Shown: positions 33,144-42,788, counted from the first letter of the stretch. The stretch is DNA of 64,000 bases from Sinorhizobium sp. 6-70 (GCF_030124375.1 NZ_JASKLS010000014.1:107182-171181), one strand, 5' to 3'. Notes: a model not told the origin generated them from the letters alone. Translations and numbers: made by a program.

Positions 33144-33761
33144 TTGTCCGATAAGACAACGGCTGAAAACGCAAATGAACCGCGGCTGATCACCGAAACC
33201 GGTCTCGATCAGCGCATTGCCGACATCATCGAGCCCGTGCTCGTGCAGATGGGCTTCCGCCTCGTGCGCGTGCGCATGTCCGGCCAGAACGGCTTGACGC
33301 TGCAGATCATGACGGAGCGCAACGACGGCACCATGACCGTCGAGGATTGCGAAGAGGTTTCCAAGGCCATTTCGCCCGTCCTCGATGTGGAAGATCCGAT
33401 CGACAAGGCGTATCATCTCGAAGTGTCGTCGCCGGGCATCGATCGCCCGATGGTGCGCAAGTCCGATTTCTTCCGCTGGCAGGGCCATCTGATGAAATGC
33501 GAGACTTCGGTGATGGTCGAAGGTCGCAAGCGGTTTCGCGGCAAGATCGTGTCGGTGGACGAAGACGGCTTCCGTCTCGAGCGGGACCAGCCCGCCTACG
33601 GTGAGGAAGCGGTTGTCGCGATCCCGTTCACGGCGCTTTCGGATGCCAGGCTGATCTTGACCGACGACCTGATCCGCGATGCGCTGACGGCCGACAAGAA
33701 GGCGAAGGCCGCGCGCGCCGCCAACGAGAATTTCGAAGACGAAGATTCACCTATCGAATAA
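33144..33761 (+). CDS. rimP: Ribosome maturation factor RimP
   Basis: 205 aa, TTG start with AGGAG eight bases upstream. N-terminal domain with IADIIEPVLVQMGFRLVRVRM and ISPVLDVEDPIDKAYHLEVSSPGIDRPM (the family signature), C-terminal SH3-like barrel RFRGKIVSVDEDGFRLE, and an acidic tail. It assists 30S subunit assembly. First gene of the rimP-nusA-ylxR-infB operon. Confidence 0.96.
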   Translation: MSDKTTAENANEPRLITETGLDQRIADIIEPVLVQMGFRLVRVRMSGQNGLTLQIMTERNDGTMTVEDCEEVSKAISPVLDVEDPIDKAYHLEVSSPGIDRPMVRKSDFFRWQGHLMKCETSVMVEGRKRFRGKIVSVDEDGFRLERDQPAYGEEAVVAIPFTALSDARLILTDDLIRDALTADKKAKAARAANENFEDEDSPIE

Positions 33762-33807
33762 GGCAGGGCGTGCTTCAAAGGCCCCTGCAACCAGACGGAG
33801 ACAAGAT

Positions 33808-35418
33808 ATGGCAGTCAGTGCTAACCGGCTCGAACTTCTGCAGATCGCAGATGCTGTGGCACGCGAAAAGGTGATCGACCGCGAGATCGTTCTGGCCGCG
33901 ATGGCGGATGCGATCCAGAAGGCGGCTCGCTCGCGTTATGGCTCGGAATCGAACATTCGCGCGGACATCAATTCGAAGACCGGCGAAATCCGTCTGCAGC
34001 GCCTTCTGGAAGTAGTCGACAAGGCGGACGATTATTCGACGCAGATCCCGCTGGAGCTTGCGCGCGATCGCAACCCCGACGCCAAGATCGGCGATTTCAT
34101 CGCAGATCCGCTGCCGCCGATGGATTTCGGCCGTATCGCCGCGCAGTCGGCCAAGCAGGTGATCGTGCAGAAGGTCCGCGAAGCCGAGCGTGACCGCCAG
34201 TACGAGGAGTTCAAGGACCGCGTCGGCGAGATCGTCAACGGCACGGTGAAGCGCGTCGAATACGGCAACGTCATCGTTGATCTCGGCCGTGGCGAAGGCA
34301 TCATCCGCCGCGACGAGATGATCCCGCGTGAAAACATGCGCTACGGCGACCGCGTCCGCGCCTTCGTCTACGATGTCCGTCGTGAACAGCGCGGGCCGCA
34401 GATCTTCCTGTCGCGCACGCATCCGCAGTTCATGGTCAAGCTCTTCACCATGGAAGTGCCGGAAATCTACGACGGCATCATTCAGATCAAGTCGGTTGCC
34501 CGCGATCCGGGCTCGCGCGCCAAGATCGCCGTCGTCTCCAACGACTCGTCGATCGATCCGGTCGGCGCCTGCGTCGGTATGCGCGGCTCTCGCGTCCAGG
34601 CCGTTGTCGGCGAGCTTCAGGGCGAGAAGATCGACATCATTCCGTGGTCGCAGGACCCGGCCTCCTTCATCGTCAACGCCCTGCAGCCGGCGGAAGTCGC
34701 CAAGGTCGTTCTCGACGAGGATGCCGAGCGTATCGAAGTGGTGGTTCCGGATGAGCAGCTTTCGCTCGCCATCGGCCGCCGCGGCCAGAACGTCCGCCTC
34801 GCTTCGCAGTTGACCGGCTGGGATATCGATATCCTCACCGAGCAGGAGGAAAGCGAGCGCCGTCAGAAGGAATTCAACGAGCGGACCCAGCTTTTCATGG
34901 AGGCGCTCGACGTCGACGAGATGGTCGGCCAGGTGCTCGCCTCCGAAGGCTTTGCCCAGGTCGAGGAACTCGCCTATGTCGATCTCGACGAAATCTCGTC
35001 GATCGACGGCTTCGACGAAGAGACCGCGACCGAGATCCAGACCCGCGCTCGCGAATATCTCGACAAGATCGAAGCCGAGATGGACGCCAAGCGCAAGGAA
35101 CTCGGCGTCGCCGATGAACTGCGCACGATCAACGGGCTGACCAGCCAGATGCTGGTTGCGCTCGGCGAAGAGGGTATCAAGACCGTCGAGGACTTTGCCG
35201 GTTGCGCCGCCGACGATCTCGTCGGCTGGACCGAGCGCAAGGACGGCGAGACCAAGCGCTTCGAGGGCATCTTCTCGAAGTTCGAGGTGACCCGTGAAGA
35301 GGCCGAGGCGATGATCGTCCAGGCGCGTCTGGCCGCAGGCTGGATCACCGAAGAAGATCTGGCAAGCGAGACGGAAGAACCGATCGAGGTCGCCGAAGGC
35401 GCCGAGCAGGACGCCTGA
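33808..35418 (+). CDS. nusA: Transcription termination/antitermination factor NusA
   Basis: 536 aa. N-terminal RNAP-binding domain (LLQIADAVAREKVIDREIVLAAM), S1 domain about 135-200 (NGTVKRVEYGNVIVDLGRGEGIIRRDEM), KH1/KH2 about 230-345 (IDPVGACVGMRGSRVQAV; LAIGRRGQNVRLASQLTGWDIDI), and two C-terminal helix-hairpin-helix acidic repeats to the end. GGAG precedes the ATG. The C-terminal repeats are present as in other proteobacteria. Confidence 0.98.
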   Translation: MAVSANRLELLQIADAVAREKVIDREIVLAAMADAIQKAARSRYGSESNIRADINSKTGEIRLQRLLEVVDKADDYSTQIPLELARDRNPDAKIGDFIADPLPPMDFGRIAAQSAKQVIVQKVREAERDRQYEEFKDRVGEIVNGTVKRVEYGNVIVDLGRGEGIIRRDEMIPRENMRYGDRVRAFVYDVRREQRGPQIFLSRTHPQFMVKLFTMEVPEIYDGIIQIKSVARDPGSRAKIAVVSNDSSIDPVGACVGMRGSRVQAVVGELQGEKIDIIPWSQDPASFIVNALQPAEVAKVVLDEDAERIEVVVPDEQLSLAIGRRGQNVRLASQLTGWDIDILTEQEESERRQKEFNERTQLFMEALDVDEMVGQVLASEGFAQVEELAYVDLDEISSIDGFDEETATEIQTRAREYLDKIEAEMDAKRKELGVADELRTINGLTSQMLVALGEEGIKTVEDFAGCAADDLVGWTERKDGETKRFEGIFSKFEVTREEAEAMIVQARLAAGWITEEDLASETEEPIEVAEGAEQDA

Positions 35419-35423
35419 TCACG

Positions 35424-36116
35424 ATGATAGCGGAAACCGATGCTGATACCCTGCCTTCGGACAAGGGCCCGAAGGACCGGAGCGGCAGCACGCGGACCTG
35501 CATCGTCAGTCGCGAGAGCGGTTCGCCAGACGAGTTGGTCCGCTTCGTTGCTGCTCCTGACGGACGCGTGGTGCCGGACCTGAAGCGACAGCTTCCCGGG
35601 CGCGGATGCTGGATCAAGGCGGAGCGGGCGCTTGTCGAGAAGGCAGCGGCGAAGAAGCTCTTCGCCCGCGCCCTCAAGGCCGACGCCAGGGCCGACTCGA
35701 CACTGGCGGACGACGTCGACAGGCTGCTTGTCGAGCAGCTTGCCGGAATGATGAACATGGCGCGCAAGGCCGGCCAGTTCGTCTCCGGGGCGACGAAGAC
35801 GGAACAGGCGGTGCGCGGTCTTGCGGCGCTCGCCGTCTTCCATGCCATCGATGCGGCCGCCGACGGTGTCCGCAAGATCGACCAGGCTCGCAAGGCGATG
35901 AGTTTCGTTGCCGAGGATGAAAGGGAAATAGCCGCCTTCCGCCCCTTCACGGCGGCGGAAATGGATGGGCTTTTGGGAAGTAATGCTTTTATCCATGCCG
36001 CAGCGCTTGCAGGGCAGGCGGGTGAGGGTGTAGTGAAGCGCGCAATCATGCTCGAAAAGTACCGAGGATCCGTCCCGGTCCGGGCCGAAGGCGGCGCTGG
36101 CAAGCCACAGCAATGA
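35424..36116 (+). CDS. YlxR (DUF448) RNA-binding protein fused to an L7Ae-like domain
   Basis: 230 aa. Residues about 23-95 carry the YlxR signature RTCIVSRE, LVRFVAAPDGRVVPDL and LPGRGCW; residues about 105-200 look like a YlxQ/L7Ae domain (MMNMARKAGQFVSGATKTEQAVRG). In Firmicutes these are two separate genes at this place between nusA and infB; here one polypeptide covers both. Starts 5 bp after nusA. Role in rRNA/RNase P related RNA binding is inferred from family. Confidence 0.9.
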   Translation: MIAETDADTLPSDKGPKDRSGSTRTCIVSRESGSPDELVRFVAAPDGRVVPDLKRQLPGRGCWIKAERALVEKAAAKKLFARALKADARADSTLADDVDRLLVEQLAGMMNMARKAGQFVSGATKTEQAVRGLAALAVFHAIDAAADGVRKIDQARKAMSFVAEDEREIAAFRPFTAAEMDGLLGSNAFIHAAALAGQAGEGVVKRAIMLEKYRGSVPVRAEGGAGKPQQ

Positions 36117-36221
36117 TACGCGTCACCGGCAAGGGCCGGCATCGCGAGCATTGTTTGAGACAATTTGGAAGACAGGGTCAGGTGTTTCGCATCCGGCCTT
36201 GATCGCTAGGAACGGAACGGA

Positions 36222-38897
36222 ATGACCGACAACAAAGACGACAAGACACTCAGCGTAGCGGGCAAGAAGACGCTGACCCTGAAACCCTCCGGGGTTCAGC
36301 AGGGGACAGTGCGTCAGGACATGGGCCGCGGCCGCACCAAGGCGGTTGTGGTTGAAACCAAGAAGCGGCGCCATTCCCGTCCTGAAGACGAGCGGCCGAT
36401 CACGCCCATGAACACGTCGCCGGCAGCGCGTGCGCCGGAGCAGCGCCCCATGCCGCCGCAGCCGTCCGGCCGCCCCGCGCCGCAGCCGCAACCGCATCAG
36501 CCGCGGCAGGAGCAGAACCGTCCGCGCGGCGGCGTGGTTCTCAACGATCTGTCCGCTGGTGAGATGGAAGCCCGCCGTCGCGCCCTGGCCGAAGCCCAGA
36601 TCCGCGAGGCCGAGGAAGCCAAGCGCCGCGTCGAAGAGGAAGCCCGCCGTCGGCGCGAGGAAGAAGAGCGTGCCGCACGCGAACGGGAAGAGGCCGCGCG
36701 CCGTGCCGCCGAAGAGGCAGCACGTCCGGCGGTCGTCGCCGAAAAGGTTGAGGAAGAGCGTCCGGCCGCGGCTGCGCCCGCCGTCACCGCGGAACGCCGC
36801 CCCGACACGCGCCCGCAACCGCCGCGTCCGGCTCCCGCTCCGGCTGCTGCCCCGCAGGCGCCGGGCGCCGCCGCCTTGCGCGGCCGCCGCGCCGGCGAAG
36901 ACGAAGAGGACGATCGCGGCTCGCGCAGTGCTGGTCCCGCGCGGGGCAAGGTCACGCGTCCGGAACCCGCGAAGCCTGTCACCCGTCCGAAGGGTGATGA
37001 CGGCCGTCGCCAGGGCAAGCTGACCCTGACGGCCGCCGTCGACGAGGATGGCGGTCAGCGTGGACGTTCGCTCTCGGCCATGCGTCGCCGGCAGGAAAAG
37101 TTCAAGCGCAGCCAGATGCAGGAGACCCGCGAGAAGATTTCGCGCGAAGTCGTTCTGCCGGAGACCATCACGATTCAGGAACTGTCGCAGCGCATGTCCG
37201 AACGCGCCGTCGACGTCATCAAGTTCCTGATGAAGGAAGGTCAGATGATGAAGCCGGGCGACCTGATCGACGCCGATCTCGCCGAACTCATTGCCGGCGA
37301 ATTCGGCCACACTGTCAAGCGCGTCTCGGAGTCGGATGTCGAAGAGGGCATCTTCAACATCGCCGACACCGAAGAGACCATGGAGGCGCGTCCGCCGATC
37401 GTTACGATCATGGGCCACGTCGACCACGGCAAGACGTCGCTGCTCGATGCGATCCGCCACGCCAACGTGGTTGCCGGCGAAGCCGGTGGCATCACCCAGC
37501 ACATCGGTGCCTATCAGGTCGAGCAGAACGGCCAGAAGATCACCTTCATCGACACCCCCGGCCACGCCGCCTTCACGGCGATGCGTGCCCGTGGCGCCCA
37601 GGCGACGGATATCGCCGTCCTCGTCGTGGCGGCCGATGACAGCGTGATGCCGCAGACGATCGAGTCGATCAACCACGCCAAGGCGGCTAACGTGCCGATC
37701 ATCGTGGCGATCAACAAGATCGACAAGCCGACGGCGAATCCGCAGAAGGTCCGCACCGAGCTGCTGCAGCACGAAGTCTTCGTCGAATCGATGGGCGGTG
37801 AAGTTCTCGACGTCGAAGTCTCGGCGAAGAACCACACCAACCTCGACAAGCTGCTCGAGGCGATCCTGCTGCAGGCCGAAATCCTCGACCTCAAGGCCAA
37901 TTCCAACCGGACGGCCGAAGGTACGGTGGTGGAAGCCGAGCTCGACCGCGGCCGCGGTGCGGTTGCGACCATTCTCGTCCAGAAGGGTACGCTCACGCCC
38001 GGCCAGATCATCGTCGCCGGCGACCAGTGGGGTCGCGTGCGCGCACTCGTCAACGACAAGGGCGAGCATGTGAAGTCCGCAGGCCCGTCGACCCCGGTCG
38101 AAGTCCTCGGCCTGTCCGGTACGCCGGCAGCCGGCGACAAGTTCGCGGTGGTCGAGAACGAAAGCCGTGCGCGCGAGATTTCCGAATATCGCCAGCGGCT
38201 CGCACGCGAAAAGATGGTTGCGCGCCAGTCCGGCTCGCGCGGTTCGCTCGAGCAGATGATGAGCCAGCTCCATGCTTCCGGCATGAAGGAGTTCCCGCTG
38301 GTCATCAAGGGCGACGTGCAGGGCTCGATCGAAGCGATCGCCGGCGCTCTCGAAAAGCTCGGAACCGACGAGGTTCGGGCGCGCGTCGTGCATTCGGGTG
38401 CGGGTGGTATCACCGAGTCGGATATCTCGCTCGCCGAAGCCTCGAACGCCGCGATCATCGGCTTCAACGTCCGTGCCAACAAGCAGGCGCGCGATGCGGC
38501 CGAGCGTGCCGGCATCGAAATCCGCTACTACAACATCATCTACGATCTGGTGGATGACGTGAAGGCGGCGATGTCCGGTCTGCTGTCGCCCGAACGGCGC
38601 GAGACGTTCCTCGGCAATGCCGAGATCCTGGAGGTGTTCAACATCACCAAGGTCGGCAAGGTCGCGGGTTGCCGCGTCACCGAGGGCAAGGTGGAGCGTG
38701 GCGTCGGTGTCCGTCTCGTGCGCGACAACGTCGTCATCCACGAGGGCAAGCTCAAGACGCTCAAGCGCTTCAAGGACGAAGTTTCGGAAGTCCAGGCCGG
38801 CCAGGAATGCGGTATGGCCTTCGAGAACTACGAGGACATCCGCGCCGGCGACACGATCGAGTGCTTCCGCGTCGAACACATTACGCGCACACTCTGA
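36222..38897 (+). CDS. infB: Translation initiation factor IF-2
   Basis: 891 aa. Long variable N-terminus: a Pro/Gln-rich segment (about 65-110), a highly charged Glu/Arg/Ala helix (about 115-190) and another Pro/Ala stretch. IF2 N2 motif VLPETITIQELSQRMSERAVDVIKFLMKEG (about 310-340). GTPase domain with GHVDHGKTS (about 397-405), DTPGHAAF and NKIDKP, followed by domains II-IV ending in FRVEHITRTL. A strong terminator follows. The minus strand over this gene is open for 961 codons, a composition artefact. Confidence 0.98.
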   Translation: MTDNKDDKTLSVAGKKTLTLKPSGVQQGTVRQDMGRGRTKAVVVETKKRRHSRPEDERPITPMNTSPAARAPEQRPMPPQPSGRPAPQPQPHQPRQEQNRPRGGVVLNDLSAGEMEARRRALAEAQIREAEEAKRRVEEEARRRREEEERAAREREEAARRAAEEAARPAVVAEKVEEERPAAAAPAVTAERRPDTRPQPPRPAPAPAAAPQAPGAAALRGRRAGEDEEDDRGSRSAGPARGKVTRPEPAKPVTRPKGDDGRRQGKLTLTAAVDEDGGQRGRSLSAMRRRQEKFKRSQMQETREKISREVVLPETITIQELSQRMSERAVDVIKFLMKEGQMMKPGDLIDADLAELIAGEFGHTVKRVSESDVEEGIFNIADTEETMEARPPIVTIMGHVDHGKTSLLDAIRHANVVAGEAGGITQHIGAYQVEQNGQKITFIDTPGHAAFTAMRARGAQATDIAVLVVAADDSVMPQTIESINHAKAANVPIIVAINKIDKPTANPQKVRTELLQHEVFVESMGGEVLDVEVSAKNHTNLDKLLEAILLQAEILDLKANSNRTAEGTVVEAELDRGRGAVATILVQKGTLTPGQIIVAGDQWGRVRALVNDKGEHVKSAGPSTPVEVLGLSGTPAAGDKFAVVENESRAREISEYRQRLAREKMVARQSGSRGSLEQMMSQLHASGMKEFPLVIKGDVQGSIEAIAGALEKLGTDEVRARVVHSGAGGITESDISLAEASNAAIIGFNVRANKQARDAAERAGIEIRYYNIIYDLVDDVKAAMSGLLSPERRETFLGNAEILEVFNITKVGKVAGCRVTEGKVERGVGVRLVRDNVVIHEGKLKTLKRFKDEVSEVQAGQECGMAFENYEDIRAGDTIECFRVEHITRTL

Positions 38898-38917
38898 TAT
38901 CTGTCCGGTTGGAGATT

Positions 38918-38955
38918 GTGCGGGCGCCGGCTCCTGTTCGGCGCTCGCACTTTTT
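38918..38955 (+). terminator. Intrinsic terminator after infB
   Basis: 12-bp stem GTGCGGGCGCCG/CGGCGCTCGCAC (one G-T wobble) with a 9-nt loop, followed by TTTTT. It separates infB from rbfA-truB. Confidence 0.88.
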
Positions 38956-38960
38956 GACGC

Positions 38961-39079
38961 GGGATGAGAAAAGCGTGAGCGGTTGGCCGCCCGCCGCCCG
39001 CGTTTCATTTGAAATCGATCCCGTCGGTGATTTTGAGCGGATTCAATCCAAGATCATGCCAAGATCATGACGTGATCCG
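38961..39079 (+). repeat. Intergenic repeat, family B, copy 4
   Basis: GGGATGAGAAAAGCGTGAGCGG, TTTGAAATCGATC, GATTTTGAGCGGATTCAATCCAAGATCATG and terminal ATCATGACGTGATCC. Fills the gap between the infB terminator and the rbfA start, so any rbfA promoter must lie in or beside it. Confidence 0.7.
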
Positions 39080-39090
39080 AGGTAAGCACG

Positions 39091-39498
39091 ATGACCAAAT
39101 CCACATCCTCCGCTCCGTCCCAGCGCATGCTGCGCGTCGGCGAACAGGTGCGCGCCGCGATCACGCAGGTCCTGCAGCGCGGCGAAGTGCGCGATCCGCT
39201 GATCGAGAACACGGTGATCTCCATTTCGGAAGTGCGCATGTCGCCCGATCTCAAGATCGCCACCGCCTATGTGACTCCGCTTGGTCTCAAGGATCACGCC
39301 TCGGTCATCGAGGCACTGAACAGGCATGCAAAATTCATCCGCGGGCGGCTCGGGCCACAGCTCCGGCAGATGAAATACATGCCCGACGTCCGTTTCAGGG
39401 ACGATACGAGCTTCGACAACTATCAGAAGATCGACGCCCTGTTGCGCTCGCCGGAGGTCAGCCGCGACCTCGATTCCGATTCCGACGACGAAGAATAA
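39091..39498 (+). CDS. rbfA: Ribosome-binding factor A
   Basis: 135 aa, KH-fold. QRMLRVGEQVRAAITQVLQRGEVRDP, ISISEVRMSPDLKIATAYVTPLG and LRQMKYMPDVRFRDD are the family landmarks; the C-terminus is acidic (DSDSDDEE). It helps 16S rRNA 5' maturation and cold adaptation. GAGGTAAG precedes the ATG. Followed by truB after 9 bp. Confidence 0.97.
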   Translation: MTKSTSSAPSQRMLRVGEQVRAAITQVLQRGEVRDPLIENTVISISEVRMSPDLKIATAYVTPLGLKDHASVIEALNRHAKFIRGRLGPQLRQMKYMPDVRFRDDTSFDNYQKIDALLRSPEVSRDLDSDSDDEE

Positions 39499-39507
39499 GA
39501 AAGACCC

Positions 39508-40443
39508 ATGTCCAAACCGCGCAAACCCAAGGGTCGCCCGATCTCGGGCTGGCTTATTCTCGACAAGCCGCTCGACTTTGGTTCCACCGAGGCCGTTTCC
39601 AAGATCAAGTGGCTGTTCAAGGCGCAGAAGGCGGGTCACGCCGGCACGCTCGACCCGCTCGCCTCCGGCATGCTGCCGATCGCGCTCGGTGACGCGACGA
39701 AAACCGTCCCCTACGTAATGGATGGGCGGAAGATCTACGAGTTCACCGTCGCCTGGGGCGAGGAGCGGGCGACCGACGATCTCGAAGGCGAGGTCGTCCG
39801 CGCGTCCGCTGAACGGCCAACGGAAGAGGCTATCCGTACGCTGCTGCCGAAATATACCGGTGTGATCAGCCAGGTGCCGCCGCAATTCTCGGCAATCAAG
39901 ATCGACGGCGAACGCGCATACGATCTCGCCCGCGACGGGGAGGCGGTGGAGATTCCCGCTCGCGAGGTGGAGGTCTTCCGGCTCTCCCTGATCGGATGCA
40001 CGCCGCATCTCGCGCATTTCGAGATCGAATGTGGCAAGGGAACCTATGTTCGCTCGCTTGCGCGCGACATGGGCCGCGATCTCGGCTGCTTCGGGCATAT
40101 CGCCTCACTGCGCCGCACTTTCGTGGCGCCCTTCGGCGAGGATGACATGGTGCCGCTTTCCGACCTCGTCGCGCTGGAGAAGATCGAGGACGATGCCGAG
40201 CGGCTCGCCGCGTTGGATGACTTCCTGATCGAGACAGGCGAGGCCCTTTCCGGCCTGCCGCACATCGCCGTCAACGATGATCAGGCGCATCGCCTCAAGA
40301 TGGGCAATCCGATCATCCTGCGTGGCCGCGAGGCACCATTGCCCGCTCCCGAGGCCTATGCGACGGCGCGCGGCAAGCTCGTAGCGATTGGCGAGATCGC
40401 CGAAGGCGAATTCCGGCCGAAGCGCGTGTTCGCCACGTCCTGA
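39508..40443 (+). CDS. truB: tRNA pseudouridine(55) synthase
   Basis: 311 aa. PRGWLILDKP-like start (ISGWLILDKPLDFGSTEAVSK), catalytic motif KAGHAGTLDPLASGMLPIALG with the nucleophile Asp of TLDPLA, KIYEFTVAWGEERATDDLEG, and QVPPQFSAIKIDGERAYDLAR. It makes the T-loop pseudouridine in all tRNAs. Forms a pair with rbfA. Confidence 0.97.
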   Translation: MSKPRKPKGRPISGWLILDKPLDFGSTEAVSKIKWLFKAQKAGHAGTLDPLASGMLPIALGDATKTVPYVMDGRKIYEFTVAWGEERATDDLEGEVVRASAERPTEEAIRTLLPKYTGVISQVPPQFSAIKIDGERAYDLARDGEAVEIPAREVEVFRLSLIGCTPHLAHFEIECGKGTYVRSLARDMGRDLGCFGHIASLRRTFVAPFGEDDMVPLSDLVALEKIEDDAERLAALDDFLIETGEALSGLPHIAVNDDQAHRLKMGNPIILRGREAPLPAPEAYATARGKLVAIGEIAEGEFRPKRVFATS

Positions 40444-40456
40444 TCCGACCGCACCA

Positions 40457-40557
40457 ATGCATATTTCCTTAAATCCTGGCCGATTAAGGGATAAAAATAT
40501 GTAGCAATTCAAAGTGCCGCTGCGTCCTTCGCGCAACTGGAAGACGCGCGGCACTGT
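40457..40557 (+). repeat. Family A repeat, copy 7
   Basis: ATGCATATTTCCTTAAATCCTGG, GATAAAAATATGTAGCAATTCAAAGTGC and tail hairpin CTGCGTCCTTCGCGC ... GACGCGCGGCACTGT. Confidence 0.8.
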
Positions 40558-40779
40558 TGGCGGTTTGCGTTTGGCGAAACGCTGACGCATGATCTCGGGT
40601 GGCGATTCGATCCGTTCGGATACGGCCATTCGCGGCAATCGAGGCCAATCCGAGATCGCGATTTCGCCATGCACGCCAACCCGTGGCGGTTGTGCGGCCG
40701 ACGTGCAAGGAGCGCACGGGACCTCGTGTCAGCGTTGGCCACCGGCGGCGCGGCGACAGACGGGGAAAGGCGGGCCGGG

Positions 40780-42519
40780 GTGACTGGAGTGTCAGAGAAG
40801 GACCACGGAGAAGCTTCGCGCGGCGGCTTGCAGGCTGCAGCAGCCTTGGTTCGGGACCGTCTCCGCCGGCCGTTCAGCTTCTACCTGGTCTCGCTGCTGC
40901 TGATCGCGATCATCCCGTCCTTCATCTTCTCATTCGTCATCCTGAAACGCAGCGTGGATGCGCAGGAGCAGGTCGTGACTTCGCTTCTGAAGGCCTCGAC
41001 CGGTTCCGTGGCGCGCATCGTCGAGCGCGAGGTCGAAGGCATGCTGACGACGCTCAAGGTTCTTTCGACTTCGAACGCGATGGAACTGCGCGACATGCGC
41101 GCGTTTTACAATCGCGCTTCTGTTGCCCTGGCGGACACCGATTCCAATCTGATCGTCATAGACAGGAGCCACAATCAGAGACTGAACACGCGGCTTCCTT
41201 TCGGTGCGCCGCTTGGACCGGCGTCCGATCCGGAGTCGATCGAGCTCGCCTTCAAGAACAAGGGCCCGCTCGTCTCCGGCGTGTTTTTCGATAGCACCGA
41301 CGGGCGATGGGCCTTCAATGTCTATCTCCCGGTCAGCCTGCCAACCGGGGAGAGCTATCTGCTGGCCCTGACGCAGAACGCTGACGGGATGGCGAAGGCC
41401 GTCAATCGCGACACGCTGTCGCCGGGCTGGAATGCGGCACTGGTGGATGGCAGCGGCCGGGTGATCGTGTCTTCCGATGCCGCGGTCAAACCGGGTGACG
41501 CCTTCTTCCTCGAGAAGCTGCCGGCGATCAGCATCGGCGTCGCCAACATCAGCGAAAAGGGCGCCGACTACCGCGTCGCGACCGAGTTTTCCATCGTGAC
41601 CGGATGGCGCATCGTCGCCTGGGCGCCGCGTGCGGTTGTCGATGCGCCGATATTGTGGTCGTTCCTCTGGTTGTCGCTTGGCGGCATCATCTTCGCAAGC
41701 CTCGCCGTGGCGGGTTCACTCACGATCGCCCGCCTGCTCTCGCAGGGGGTGAAGCTGCTTGCCATGGACGCGCGCCGTCTCGGTGCCGGCGAGCCGATCA
41801 AGCCGCGTCGCTACATGATCACTGAGGTCGAGGACGTATCGAGCGCGTTTGCCCAGGCTGCCGCGGCCCGCACCAAGGCCGAAGGGGAAATCCGCTTTCT
41901 GATGAGAGAGGTCGCGCACCGCTCAAAGAACCAGCTCACGGTCATTCAGTCGATGTTGAACCAATCGGCGTCTTCCACCGAGAGCGCTTCGGAATTCGCC
42001 GATGCCTTTCGAAAGCGGATCGCCGGGCTGGCCCGGTCGACCGACCTGATGGTTGCCAATGCCGCACTCGGCGTCGATTTCCGTGAACTGGCGCAGAACC
42101 AACTGCAACCCTTTGCTCCCGACGACTCGCGGCGCGTCGTCCTCAGCGGTCCGGCCGTACGGTTGGAAACACAGGTGGCGCAGATGCTCGGCATGGCGCT
42201 GCATGAGCTCGCGACCAATGCGACCAAACACGGCGCACTCGCCAACGCCACCGGTGTCATCAGACTCGACTGGTCGGTATCCGACGGAATGATCGCCATT
42301 CGGTGGCGCGAAGAGGGTGCCGATATCGCAGCGCCGCCCGAACAAGCTTCGGGGCAGGCAGCGGGGCGAACGGGCTTCGGAACAGTCGTGCTCGAGCGCA
42401 TGCTTGGCATGGCGCTCGGGGCCGAACTCGAAAGGACGATGCACCCGGACGGCATCGAATGGACCATCCGAATTCCGCGTGGCGGCAGAGGCGACGCGCC
42501 GGCCGAAACCGGAAGTTGA
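40780..42519 (+). CDS. HWE-family sensor histidine kinase, membrane-bound
   Basis: 579 aa from the GTG at 40780 (AAAGG upstream; GTG 40789 and ATG 40669 are alternatives, the stretch before 40780 does not look coding). Membrane helix about 31-56, a periplasmic dCache-like sensor about 57-265, second helix about 278-305, HAMP-like linker, then an HWE kinase core: phospho-acceptor His380 in EVAHRSKNQL, N-box HELATNATKHG (His475), and Trp509-x-Glu511 in WREEG, with GFGTVVLERML as the G-box. All three HWE hallmark residues are present. No response regulator is adjacent. It lies between truB and rpsO, which usually are neighbours. Confidence 0.92.
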   Translation: MTGVSEKDHGEASRGGLQAAAALVRDRLRRPFSFYLVSLLLIAIIPSFIFSFVILKRSVDAQEQVVTSLLKASTGSVARIVEREVEGMLTTLKVLSTSNAMELRDMRAFYNRASVALADTDSNLIVIDRSHNQRLNTRLPFGAPLGPASDPESIELAFKNKGPLVSGVFFDSTDGRWAFNVYLPVSLPTGESYLLALTQNADGMAKAVNRDTLSPGWNAALVDGSGRVIVSSDAAVKPGDAFFLEKLPAISIGVANISEKGADYRVATEFSIVTGWRIVAWAPRAVVDAPILWSFLWLSLGGIIFASLAVAGSLTIARLLSQGVKLLAMDARRLGAGEPIKPRRYMITEVEDVSSAFAQAAAARTKAEGEIRFLMREVAHRSKNQLTVIQSMLNQSASSTESASEFADAFRKRIAGLARSTDLMVANAALGVDFRELAQNQLQPFAPDDSRRVVLSGPAVRLETQVAQMLGMALHELATNATKHGALANATGVIRLDWSVSDGMIAIRWREEGADIAAPPEQASGQAAGRTGFGTVVLERMLGMALGAELERTMHPDGIEWTIRIPRGGRGDAPAETGS

Positions 42520-42788
42520 CGGGGCAACACGCGGACGCCGACGCTTTTCAAAGGCTTGCTGGATAGCACTCCCAGTTCCTGGAAGGGAGTAGCGCACCCT
42601 CATCCAACCGGCAATTGAGGCGTGACGCGTCGCTTCCGGACGCCGGGTTCCATGACCCTTTCCTTTTCGATCCATTTCGTTTATAGGCACGCCAGCGAAA
42701 GGCACTGCCTCTTCGTATGAACGGCCGCGGCTGGACGACATCCCGGCTGCCGGCGACCCCGAAATCCTCGAAACGAAAGGATCATCCG

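Noticed and set aside
36123..39008. 961-codon open frame on the minus strand across infB
   Set aside because: It mirrors the codon pattern of infB, is rich in Asp/Arg/His/Leu as expected for the antisense of a GC-rich gene, crosses the infB terminator and has no RBS. infB itself is certain.
42560..42590. ACTCCC...GGGAGT inverted repeat after the histidine kinase gene as terminator
   Set aside because: The stem is only six base pairs and there is no T tract.
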